Source: Bermanella sp036960565
GTDB lineage: Bacteria > Pseudomonadota > Gammaproteobacteria > Pseudomonadales > Oceanobacteraceae
Assembly: GCA_036960565.1 (NCBI GenBank)
Contig: JBALXQ010000037.1
Span: 1-64,000 of the forward strand
DNA length: 64,000 nucleotides
Direction of reading: 5' to 3'
Positions within the stretch are counted from its first letter, which is position 1. The number at the start of each line of letters is the position of its first letter. A model generated the notes under the pieces. It was not told the origin of the DNA. It ran no database searches and saw only the letters and a program-made list of their open reading frames with translations. Of this stretch, positions 15,623-24,700 are shown piece by piece. Both the position numbers and the translations under genes were made by a program.

Positions 15623-17716
15623 ATGAAAAAGGAAATGAGTCGGGTGAATAGAGCGTTTAAATGGTTAGTTACAGCCTCAGCAGCCCTTATGACCAGCCTA
15701 TCTGGTGCCGCAGGCTTGTTAACTCCAGTTGGGGGCAATGATTCGTTACAAATTATCTCTCAGCAGGTGGATGTAAAAATAGCCGATGGCTTTGCGGTAA
15801 CGAGCGTAGAGCAGGTGTTCTCAAACCCAGCGAAGGTTGTCCTGGATGCTCAGTACCGCTTTCCTGTGCCCGAAAACGCTGCAGTAGGACAATTTACCTA
15901 CTGGATACACGGTCAGGCCATTCATGGTGAGGTGGTTGAAAAAAAGCGCGCCCAGCAGATTTTCCAAGCTGAAAAGCAGTCAGGCAGAAAAGTCGCTGTT
16001 ACGCAGCAGCAGGGTTATCAACACTTTGATATTAAGGTGGCCAATTTACAGCCTGGTGAGGATGCCAAAATAAAGTTGGTGTATCTGCAAGTCATAGAGG
16101 TGGATCACGGCATTGGTCGGTATGTATACCCACTTGAGGATGGCGGCACCGATGATGCGCAAAATAACTTCTGGACTCAAAAAAGCAGTGTTGAACAAGC
16201 TTTCGACTTCAATGTTGAATTAAACAGCGGCTTTAGTGTTGATGCCGTGAGAATGCCTAATCACCCCAACGCACAAATTCGGCAGGTAAGTTCACAGCAA
16301 TGGCGTGCCAATTTATCTAGCCAAGAACAACTCATCAAGCAAATAAGCATTGAATCGGCTGCGAATAATGATCAGAACATGCAGTCGCAAGAGGCGGCAA
16401 AAAATGTAAAAAAGTCGGCTTTTAAACTAGATAAAGACATTGTGTTTTATTGGCGTCTAGAAGAAGGCACTCCCGGTGTGTTGGATGTAGTGGCCTATAA
16501 GAATGCTAAAAATACCACGGGTACTGTGATGATGACCCTAACCCCTAATGATGACTTAGGCCTGATTCAAGCGGGCACCGATTGGAGCTTAGTGCTGGAT
16601 ATATCGGGTTCCATGTCAGGAAAATTTCATACATTAGTAGAAGGCGTTAAGCGTGGGCTTGCGAAATTTAATCCACAAGATAGGGTGCGCATTATTTTAT
16701 TTAATCAAGGTGTGGTGAATTTAAGTGGTGGTTTTTTACAAGCCAGTCAAGAGAACCTGACTTTATTGGCGAATAAATTAGATAAGGTTTCCCCTGATGG
16801 AGGCACAAATTTAATGGCAGGCATGCGAGCCAGTTTAGATGATTTAGATACAGACAGAACCGCTGCCATTTGGTTAGTAACTGATGGTGTGGCCAATGTG
16901 GGTGAAACTAATCAAAGAGCCTTTTTAAAGATGCTAGACAAAACCGATATTCGATTGTTTACGTTTATCATGGGAAATGGGGCTAACCGCCCTTTATTGA
17001 AAGCCATGAGTGTTGCGTCTAACGGTTTTGCCATTTCAGTTTCCAACAGTGACGACATATTAGGGCAATTAGAAAAGGCTGCCTCTAAGGTGTCTCATGA
17101 ATCATTGCGAGATGTGAAAGTTGAATTTAACGGTATTGAAGTGACAGATATTCAGCCAACAAATATTGGCAGTTTATATCGCGGACAACAACTGCAGCTA
17201 TTTGCTCATTATTGGCAGGCAGGTGTAGGTGAGTTAGTGGTAACAGCGAAACGCAATGGTGAAAAAGTAGAATATAGAATCCCTGTTCGGTTGCCGGAAG
17301 TAGACCACGACTTTCCTGAAATAGAACGCCTATGGGCTTATTCACAAATTCAAGCAGTGATGAATGAACAAATGGCTTTTGGCGAAAGCGATGACCGAAA
17401 AGACGCGGTGGTGGACTTAGCCAAGCAGTATGGATTGGTAACCCCTTACACTTCGATGTTGGTATTAGAAGAGTCGCAGTTTAAACAGTACTCCATTGAG
17501 CGCACAAATAAGCAGCGTATTGAAAAAGAACAATTGGCTCTTAAAACGCGAAATACAAAAGGCATTCAAGACCATAACCAAGCCGCTAACCACCCAGTGT
17601 TATCTCAACCAAGATCTAATTTGTCTGGTGGCAGTGGTGCCATTGACGGTCGCTGGGCATTGTTACTGATGTTGGTTTTAATTTCCCGTAGAAGACTAAA
17701 GAGATTAATGAGTTAA
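15623..17716 (+). CDS. VIT and von Willebrand factor A domain protein with GlyGly-CTERM-like tail
   Basis: A 697-residue exported protein. Residues 1-30 look like a signal peptide. Residues about 35-165 form a VIT domain (YRFPVPENAAVGQF), and residues about 318-490 a VWA domain with an intact metal site (DISGS at 326-330). The family resembles proteobacterial sortase-target VIT/VWA proteins, but there is no LPxTG-type motif. Instead the end is NLSGGSGAIDGRW, a hydrophobic helix, then ISRRRLKR, like a GlyGly-CTERM tail read by rhombosortase. No sortase or rhombosortase gene is nearby. AGGAATCAGC gives a ribosome binding site for the ATG. Transcription diverges from the TetR-type gene. Confidence 0.85.
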   Translation: MKKEMSRVNRAFKWLVTASAALMTSLSGAAGLLTPVGGNDSLQIISQQVDVKIADGFAVTSVEQVFSNPAKVVLDAQYRFPVPENAAVGQFTYWIHGQAIHGEVVEKKRAQQIFQAEKQSGRKVAVTQQQGYQHFDIKVANLQPGEDAKIKLVYLQVIEVDHGIGRYVYPLEDGGTDDAQNNFWTQKSSVEQAFDFNVELNSGFSVDAVRMPNHPNAQIRQVSSQQWRANLSSQEQLIKQISIESAANNDQNMQSQEAAKNVKKSAFKLDKDIVFYWRLEEGTPGVLDVVAYKNAKNTTGTVMMTLTPNDDLGLIQAGTDWSLVLDISGSMSGKFHTLVEGVKRGLAKFNPQDRVRIILFNQGVVNLSGGFLQASQENLTLLANKLDKVSPDGGTNLMAGMRASLDDLDTDRTAAIWLVTDGVANVGETNQRAFLKMLDKTDIRLFTFIMGNGANRPLLKAMSVASNGFAISVSNSDDILGQLEKAASKVSHESLRDVKVEFNGIEVTDIQPTNIGSLYRGQQLQLFAHYWQAGVGELVVTAKRNGEKVEYRIPVRLPEVDHDFPEIERLWAYSQIQAVMNEQMAFGESDDRKDAVVDLAKQYGLVTPYTSMLVLEESQFKQYSIERTNKQRIEKEQLALKTRNTKGIQDHNQAANHPVLSQPRSNLSGGSGAIDGRWALLLMLVLISRRRLKRLMS

Positions 17717-17768
17717 CGGGTTCTGTAAATAGCAGTTTATTGGAATTGAAAATTTAAAAGGATTAAAA

Positions 17769-18095
17769 ATGAAAAATGTAATTTTATCGGTATTAGTGGC
17801 TGTTATTTTGAGCGGTTGTGCTTCAACAGGAGACTTAGCCAAAACACTTCGCTATGCGAATAACGATCCGGTAGGTGTGAATAACATTAAATTTCAAGAG
17901 TTAAACTCAATGAAGCGAGGAACAACTTGTACTTGGAATCTATTTTATTTTCTGCCTCTGTTTGGTGATGGTTCTATTATTACCGCAGCGGATAACGGCC
18001 AAATAAATAGCGTTGAATTAATTGGTGAAACGGGACGGTGGTACTTCCCGCTAAGTGAGAATTGCACCGTGGTGTTTGGTGATAAGAATGCTTAG
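17769..18095 (+). CDS. Small lipoprotein, TRL-like
   Basis: A 108-residue predicted lipoprotein: signal peptide MKNVILSVLVAVILSG with lipobox LSGC, lipidated cysteine at residue 17. The mature part has a repeating KRGTTCTWNLFYFLPLFGDG and SIITAADNGQINSVE pattern that resembles the TRL-like family, whose function is unknown. It follows the VIT/VWA gene after 52 bases, with AAAAGGATT as ribosome binding site, so they may be co-transcribed. The TRL assignment is from pattern recognition and needs a profile search. Confidence 0.7.
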   Translation: MKNVILSVLVAVILSGCASTGDLAKTLRYANNDPVGVNNIKFQELNSMKRGTTCTWNLFYFLPLFGDGSIITAADNGQINSVELIGETGRWYFPLSENCTVVFGDKNA

Positions 18096-18122
18096 TGCTT
18101 TTAGTGATGCGGCTTAACCTTA

Positions 18123-18155
18123 TGTGACTGTCTTAGTTATCTTAAGACCGTCACA
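18123..18155 (+). terminator. Hairpin after the TRL-like lipoprotein
   Basis: TGTGACTGTCTTA (18123-18135) and TAAGACCGTCACA (18143-18155) pair at 12 of 13 positions around a 7-base loop. There is no strong T-run after it, so it is a possible but not classical terminator. Confidence 0.45.
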
Positions 18156-18259
18156 GTGACCATTAAAAACGGACAGAGGTAAATTATTGAAAGGTTTTGA
18201 GTGATGCTATTGCTTGATACTGCAACACTCGCTAATCTTTGCCAGCAAAAGGAGCACTC

Positions 18260-19243
18260 ATGAAAATAATAAAAATACTATTCACCTCAAGTTTATTCAT
18301 TGGCTTGTTATCTGGCTGTGCCAGTGTTGAAAACTCTATCTTTGACATGGGCTTAGGCGTGGAGCGTTCCATGGCAGGCTTTGAAGAAAAGCAAATACAG
18401 CTCACCGATCATTCCTGGGTCTATTTAGAGTCCAAAACGGATGCAGGCTCCCCTCAGCTGCCAGTGGTTGTTCTGGTACACGGCTTTGGAGCCGACAAGG
18501 ATAACTGGACTCGTATGACCCAAAAATTAACTGGGTTCCATGTGATCGCCCCTGATTTACCTGGACATGGCGATAGTAGTTTTGATGAAAACGCTCAATA
18601 TGGTTTCGATAAGCAAAGCCGCCGTCTGGCAGAATTTGTTGATGCGTTAGGGTTAAAAAGCTTTCACTTAGTAGGTAATAGTATGGGAGGCGGCATCAGT
18701 GCTTTGTATGCCTATCGCCATCCCGCGAAAGTAAAAAGTTTGGCTTTAGTAGATGCTGTAGGCTTTTATGGTGACACCCCGAGTGAGCTACAAAATATTA
18801 TTAAAAATAACCAGAAAAATCCGCTCATTGTAAGAAGCGCGGAAGATATGGAAACTTTAATCAATTTTGCTATGGAGCAAGTTCCCTTTTTACCTTGGCC
18901 GGCTACTAACGTGTTGGCCCGTAAAGCCATGAATAAAGAGCAGGCCAATGACCATATTTTTCAACATATTACTAAAGAAGCAGAGGCCGCAAGATACTCG
19001 GGTGGCTTTCAGCACGTATTTGAAAACCTCAATGTACCCAGTTTAGTCTTATGGGGCGAGGAGGATAGAGTGCTACATGTTTCCAGTGTGGATAAGTTCT
19101 TTCAATACATGCCTAATGTAGAGATAGAAGTATGGCCAAATGTGGGCCATGCACCTATGGTGGAAGTACCTGAAAAAACGGCTCAACGCTTGATGAAATT
19201 TTGGCATGAGTCACAGGTACCTTTTAGCATGGCCCAGCAATAG
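18260..19243 (+). CDS. Alpha/beta hydrolase lipoprotein
   Basis: A 327-residue predicted lipoprotein esterase or lipase from the ATG at 18260, which has AAAGGAG at a proper distance; an in-frame TTG at 18239 is less likely. The signal peptide ends at LLSGC. The alpha/beta-hydrolase fold is clear: oxyanion-hole VHGFGADKDNW, nucleophile elbow GNSMGGG, the acid in LWGEEDRVLHV and the histidine in VGHAPMVEVPE. The exact substrate is unknown; close-looking proteins include lipid hydrolases and cell-envelope esterases. It is followed by tadA after 24 bases. Confidence 0.85.
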   Translation: MKIIKILFTSSLFIGLLSGCASVENSIFDMGLGVERSMAGFEEKQIQLTDHSWVYLESKTDAGSPQLPVVVLVHGFGADKDNWTRMTQKLTGFHVIAPDLPGHGDSSFDENAQYGFDKQSRRLAEFVDALGLKSFHLVGNSMGGGISALYAYRHPAKVKSLALVDAVGFYGDTPSELQNIIKNNQKNPLIVRSAEDMETLINFAMEQVPFLPWPATNVLARKAMNKEQANDHIFQHITKEAEAARYSGGFQHVFENLNVPSLVLWGEEDRVLHVSSVDKFFQYMPNVEIEVWPNVGHAPMVEVPEKTAQRLMKFWHESQVPFSMAQQ

Positions 19244-19267
19244 CATTAATACTTAAGTGATAACTCT

Positions 19268-19828
19268 TTGAAAAATAGCCAGCCGCCAATAGATAGCCCG
19301 CAAAACCAAAATCTTTCCCAGCACAGCCATGAACTATTCATGGCTGAAGCCATAATAGAGGCTCAAAAAGCAGCTGATTTAATGGAAGTGCCTGTGGGGG
19401 CGGTGGTGGTGTTAAATGGTGAGATCATTGGTCGCGGTTTTAACCAACCCATATCTAGCCATGACCCTTGTGCCCACGCAGAAGTGATGGCGTTAAGAGA
19501 TGCGGCCAATAGAATAGAAAACTATCGATTAGTAGATGCTGATTTATACGTCACTATAGAACCTTGCACTATGTGCAGTGGTGCTATTATTCATGCGCGC
19601 ATTAAGCGAGTTATTTTTGCAGCGCTTGAGCCTAAAGCAGGTGTGGTGTGTTCGCAAATGGAGGTGTTCAAACAGCCTTATTTCAATCACGATGTTGAAG
19701 TGATAAACGGGGTATTGGAAGAGCAAAGTATAAAAATAGTACAGGACTTTTTTAAGATGCGTCGCGCCCAAAAGAAACAGTTAAAAAAGGAAGCTCGTGA
19801 GGCTTTATTGAAACATGGAGGGGAGTGA
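19268..19828 (+). CDS. tadA: tRNA-specific adenosine deaminase
   Basis: A 186-residue zinc deaminase that converts A34 to inosine in the anticodon of tRNA-Arg(ACG). The zinc site is intact: HAEVMAL (His and catalytic Glu) and EPCTMCSGAI (two Cys). The start is uncertain. The TTG at 19268 keeps the SHELFMAEAI segment, which aligns with the SHEYWM N-terminus of E. coli TadA; the first ATG, at 19340, would drop it. I therefore prefer the TTG, although its ribosome binding site is weak. tadA beside mltF and purL is the order seen in Pseudomonas. Confidence 0.92.
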   Translation: MKNSQPPIDSPQNQNLSQHSHELFMAEAIIEAQKAADLMEVPVGAVVVLNGEIIGRGFNQPISSHDPCAHAEVMALRDAANRIENYRLVDADLYVTIEPCTMCSGAIIHARIKRVIFAALEPKAGVVCSQMEVFKQPYFNHDVEVINGVLEEQSIKIVQDFFKMRRAQKKQLKKEAREALLKHGGE

Positions 19829-19886
19829 GTTTTAGAATTTGTTTCTGTAATACATTGTTAAAATTAGATTGCCGATTATATTAGAA

Positions 19887-19915
19887 CCCTAGAATTTGCT
19901 CCTGCAATTCTAGGG
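19887..19915. terminator. Hairpin between convergent tadA and mltF
   Basis: CCCTAGAATTTG and CAATTCTAGGG form a near-perfect stem (19887-19915). It lies between two convergent genes, where a bidirectional terminator is expected, but lacks a clear T-run. Confidence 0.45.
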
Positions 19916-19933
19916 TACAGCCCATCCTTGGGC

Positions 19934-21400
19934 TTAATTAGCCGTAAGCGGTGGAATCGTTTTGTAGTTTGCACTGGCGGTAAACATAGAGTTTTTGCCT
20001 TGCATATCATAAGTAGGCTCTGGTTGATCACGCCAAACCAGTAAGTCGTAAAACTTACGAATGTTTTGTACGTAATTAACAGGCTCATAACCGCGCGCAT
20101 AACCGTATCGAGTATTCTTGTAGTACTTCTTCTTTGTCAGCAAAGGAAGGCGCTCTTTAACATCCATCCAGCGATCTGGATCAGCTCCTTGTGCTTCGGT
20201 GATTTTCTGAGCATCTCTTACGTGACCAGCGCCTACATTATATGCGGCTAATGCTAACCAAGTTCTGTCAGGCTCATTAATGTTTTTAAAACGCTTTTTA
20301 AGCTTGGCGAAATAAGCACTGCCGCCGGTGATGCTTTGTTCTGCATTTAAACGATTTTTAATGCCGACTTCTTTGGCGGTGGTAAGCGTTAACATCATCA
20401 AGCCTCTCACACCGGTTCTAGATCTCGCTAATGCTCTCCAGTGACTTTCTTGATAACCAATGGAGGCAAGTAGGCGCCAGTCAAGCTCATGCTTTTCAGC
20501 CGACTTTTCAAATAAAGTTTTGTATTTATCAAGGCGTTCATCGGCTTGGCGTAAAAACGTTAGGGTTCCAACATTGTCAAACTGATTAAGGTGCCCGTAG
20601 TAGCGCTCTTGTAGCTGGGCCAATAGACCGGTTTCGCGCATGAGTGAAAAGAAGTCACGGGCTTCGGCTAATAAGCTATTGTCACTAAACTTGGCAAAAG
20701 CCCACGCTAACTGCTCTGGCTCACTTACATCAAAGGCGGCTTTCACTCTTGGGTAAAAACCAGATAGAGCGTTAAATTCGTTGCTATCGACAATGGTGAA
20801 ATCAATTTCGCCGTTTTCTACCATTTGCACCAATTCACCGACTTCTGCATCGTCCCTCTCAATCCAGGTTAGCTGAGGCATGGAGGTGTTTTGTAAGCTG
20901 CGTAATGTCTGTGCATGGCTAGAGTGTGCGGTCACGACTAAAGTGCTATTTAATAATGCATCAAGACTCTTGGGTCTTTTACGATCGCCGCGGTAAATAA
21001 GTTTCTGTGTCACATTCATATAACTGTCGGCAAAGGTCACGTAGGCTTTGCGATCTTCAGTTATTGTTAAGCCAGCGGCTGCTAATGCAACGTTACCCGA
21101 TTGCACTTCGGTAATAAGGTCTTCAAGGCTATCAGCTACTTCAACTTGCAGTTCAACCCCAAGATAGTCTGCAAATTTTTGCGCTAATTCAAATTCAAAG
21201 CCAGAAACCTGGTCTCTGTCTTGGAAATAGGTGGTGGGACTGTTACGTGTGATTATTTTCAGTACGCCGCTTTCAACAACATCTTTATATTGGTGTTTAT
21301 TGCCTGAGTTAATGGCCAATACCAATACAACGGCCAATAAAGACACTGCAAAGAAGAGCTTGATGAGCCATTGCTGCTTTGAAACTTGAAATTGCTGCAT
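19934..21400 (-). CDS. mltF: Membrane-bound lytic murein transglycosylase F
   Basis: A 488-residue protein (E. coli MltF has 518) that cleaves peptidoglycan glycan strands with formation of 1,6-anhydro ends. An N-terminal hydrophobic segment (residues about 13-32) exports or anchors it. Residues about 45-265 form a solute-binding-protein-like (SBP_bac_3) regulatory domain, and residues about 285-450 form the SLT lysozyme-like domain with the catalytic Glu in ASIGYQESHWRALA and the GVRGLMMLT and AAYNVGAGHV motifs. It is transcribed away from purL, the conserved arrangement in this class. Confidence 0.93.
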   Translation of the reverse strand: MQQFQVSKQQWLIKLFFAVSLLAVVLVLAINSGNKHQYKDVVESGVLKIITRNSPTTYFQDRDQVSGFEFELAQKFADYLGVELQVEVADSLEDLITEVQSGNVALAAAGLTITEDRKAYVTFADSYMNVTQKLIYRGDRKRPKSLDALLNSTLVVTAHSSHAQTLRSLQNTSMPQLTWIERDDAEVGELVQMVENGEIDFTIVDSNEFNALSGFYPRVKAAFDVSEPEQLAWAFAKFSDNSLLAEARDFFSLMRETGLLAQLQERYYGHLNQFDNVGTLTFLRQADERLDKYKTLFEKSAEKHELDWRLLASIGYQESHWRALARSRTGVRGLMMLTLTTAKEVGIKNRLNAEQSITGGSAYFAKLKKRFKNINEPDRTWLALAAYNVGAGHVRDAQKITEAQGADPDRWMDVKERLPLLTKKKYYKNTRYGYARGYEPVNYVQNIRKFYDLLVWRDQPEPTYDMQGKNSMFTASANYKTIPPLTAN

Positions 21401-21713
21401 CTATCCCCCCTGAGATTCGGCAAAAATGTGAACTGGATCATATTTTATTAGGTGTTTAGGAAACTACCAAATCTATTTGTCAGACAATACTGGCCATTTT
21501 TCAGCCAATCTTGCTTCAGGCCCCGTGGTTGTTGATTGGCTTTCTTTTAGAACATTTAGTTATAAGGGGTGGTTGAGGCCAATAGCTGACCATTTGGTTG
21601 GGTTTATCTTGACATTCTTGATGGGAAAGCTTTGTTAAATGCTGGTGGCGGCAAGCGCTTTCCATTAGAATTACGCCCTCATTTTTACCACCCAATCTGT
21701 AGGCTGAACAGCT
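21401..21713. promoter_or_regulatory. mltF-purL divergent region with a candidate PurR-like box
   Basis: A 313-base region holding both promoters. A TTGACA at 21609-21614 is a plausible -35 for purL, with a loose -10 near 21634-21640. GGCAAGCGCTTTCCAT (21650-21665) shares the GCAAnCGnTTnC core of PurR operators and lies downstream of that promoter, about 50 bases before purL. The match is only partial. No RNA gene was recognised. Confidence 0.35.
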
Positions 21714-24700
21714 ATGCTCAAACTGTCCGGTGCTCCTGCACTTTCCACATTCCGTCGTGAAAAGTTGCTTGCAAAAATTCAACTCACTCATCCAGAAGTT
21801 ACTTCAATCTACGGTGAATTTGTTCACTTTGTAGAAGTCACTGAAGAACTGACCAAGGATGAATTAGACGTTTTACAGCGTATCTTACGTTATGGGCCAA
21901 TTGCCCAAAGTGAACAGCCATCTAGTCAAATGATATTAGTCGTGCCTCGTATGGGAACGATTAGCCCTTGGTCTTCTAAAGCAACCGACATTGCTAAAAA
22001 CTGTGGCCTAACCAAGATTAAGCGAATTGAACGTGGTGTGTCGTATTGGGCCGAAGGCTCAAGTGATGCTAAAGGCATTCAAGCGCATTTATTTGATCGC
22101 ATGGTGGAGACTGTTTTAAGCGACTTTGAATCTGCTTCTGCTTTATTTAGTTCAGCAGAACCTTCCACTATGACTCAGGTGGATATTATAGGTGGCGGCG
22201 CCGCGACTTTAGAGCAAGCGAATAAAGAATTAGGCCTAGCGCTGGCTGATGATGAAATTGCTTACCTAGTAGAAAACTACAAGAAGCTAGGTCGTAACCC
22301 TAACGACATCGAACTAATGATGTTTGCGCAAGCGAACTCAGAACACTGTCGTCATAAAATTTTCAATGCCAGTTGGGATATTGACGGCCAAGCGCAAGAA
22401 AAGTCGTTGTTTCAAATGATTAAAAACACTTACGAGTGTTTTAATGAAAATATTCTTTCTGCCTATAAAGACAATGCTTCGGTTATTCGTGGATCGGTAG
22501 CGGGTCGTTTTTTTCCAAATCCAGAAAGTAAAGAATATACATACCATCAAGAACAGATGGCTATATTAATGAAGGTGGAAACCCATAACCACCCAACCGC
22601 GATTGCCCCTTTTTCGGGTGCGGCCACAGGTTCAGGCGGCGAAATTCGTGACGAAGGCGCCACCGGTATTGGCTCTAAACCTAAAGCAGGTTTAACCGGC
22701 TTTACCGTTTCCGATTTAAAAATCCCGGGTTATACACAACCTTGGGAAAGTACTTACGGCAAGCCAGAGCGCATCGCTTCAGCACTGGATATTATGCTAG
22801 AGGGCCCGATTGGTGGCGCTGCTTTTAATAACGAATTTGGTCGTCCAAACTTGTGTGGCTATTTCCGTACCTTTGAAAAGCAAGCAGACGGAGAAGTACG
22901 TGGTTACCACAAGCCCATTATGATTGCCGGCGGTTACGGTAATATCCGTGAAGAACATGTTCAGAAAAAAGAAGTGCCAGTGGGCGGCAAGCTGATTGTA
23001 TTGGGCGGCCCTGCTATGCAAATTGGGCTGGGCGGCAGTGCTGCTTCATCGGTTGATACCGGCGAATCCAATGAAGATTTAGATTTTGCTTCGGTACAAC
23101 GTGGTAACCCAGAAATGGAACGCCGTTGTCAGGAAGTTATCGACCGTTGCTGGCAGCTGGGTGAGCAAAACCCAATTGTCTTTATTCACGATGTGGGTGC
23201 GGGCGGTTTATCAAATGCTTTTCCTGAACTAGTAAACGACGCCGGTCGTGGCGGTAACTTTGAATTGCGTAATGTGCCAAACGATGAGCCAGGCATGAGT
23301 CCACTGGCCATCTGGTGTAATGAGTCGCAAGAGCGTTACGTATTATCGGTAGCGCCTGAAAACCTTGCCCAGTTTGAAGATATTTGTAATCGCGAACGCT
23401 GTCCTTTTGCAGTGATTGGCGAAGCCACTGAAGAACAGCATTTAACCGTTTCTGATAGTCACTTTGGCGATAAGCCAGTGGATCTTCCGTTACAAGTTTT
23501 ACTGGGTAAAGCACCCCGTATGCATCGTGATGTGAAAAGCTTCGATTTAGAATTACCCGCTGTGAATCTTGAAGGCATTACTTTAATAGATGCTGCGCAG
23601 CGCGTTTTACAATTACCAAGTGTCGCCAGCAAAAGTTTCTTAATTACCATCGGTGATCGCTCTATTACCGGTACCGTGGCCCGCGATCAATTTGTGGGGC
23701 CTTGGCAGGTACCTGTATCAGATGTTGCGGTAACTACAGCGTCTTATGATGGATTAAATGGCGAAGCTATGGCCATGGGTGAGCGTACTCCTATGGCGTT
23801 AATTAATGCGCCGGCTTCAGGTCGTATGGCGGTTGGTGAGGTGGTAACGAACATTGCCGCCGCTAACATTGAAAAACTAGAAAACGTTAAGCTTTCTGCT
23901 AACTGGATGTGTGCGGCGGGTCATCCAGGCGAAGACGATAAACTTTACCAAACAGTAAAAGCCGTGGGTATGGAGCTGTGTCCTGAATTGGGTTTAACCA
24001 TTCCGGTTGGTAAAGACTCCATGTCTATGAAGACCAAGTGGAGTGAGCGCGCAGGCGAAGAAAAAACAGTGACCTCGCCCATGTCTTTAGTGGTGACTGG
24101 TTTCGCTCCTGTGGTAGATGCTTCAAAAACACTGACGCCGCAACTACGTGCCGATGATGAAGATACCGATCTTTTGTTAATTGATTTGGGTCGTGGCCAA
24201 AACCGTTTAGGGGCATCTGCTTTAACTCAGGTTTTTGATCAGCTAGGAAATATTGTCCCTGACGTAGATGATAGCGAAGATTTAAAGGCGTTTTTTGCGA
24301 TTATTCAAGGCCTTAACCAAGACGATATTTTATTGTCATATCACGATCGCTCCGACGGCGGTTTGTGGGCCACGTTAACGGAAATGAGTTTTGCAGGTCA
24401 CGTGGGTTTAGACATTAACCTAGACGCTATTGCCAAAAACGAAAGCGATGTGATTCCTGCATTATTTGCAGAAGAACTAGGTGCGGTGATTCAAATTCGC
24501 AAAGCCGATACTGAATTTGTGATGATGCAATTAGAAGCTGCAGGCTTAGATGATTGCACCCATGTCGTAGCTAATATAAATGATGCCGACAGTGTGCGTG
24601 TATCGTTAAATGGTGTTGAGCTACTTAATGAAACACGTATTGATTTGCAGCGTTTATGGTCGCGCACTTCTTATGAAATTCAAGCTCTGCGTGACAATGC

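Noticed and set aside
19340..19828. tadA starting at the ATG at 19340
   Set aside because: It would remove the SHELFM segment that aligns with the conserved N-terminus of TadA; the TTG at 19268 is preferred despite a weak ribosome binding site.
21650..21665. Full PurR operator before purL
   Set aside because: Only the GCAAnCGnTTnC core agrees with the consensus; I keep it as a weak candidate and not as a finding.
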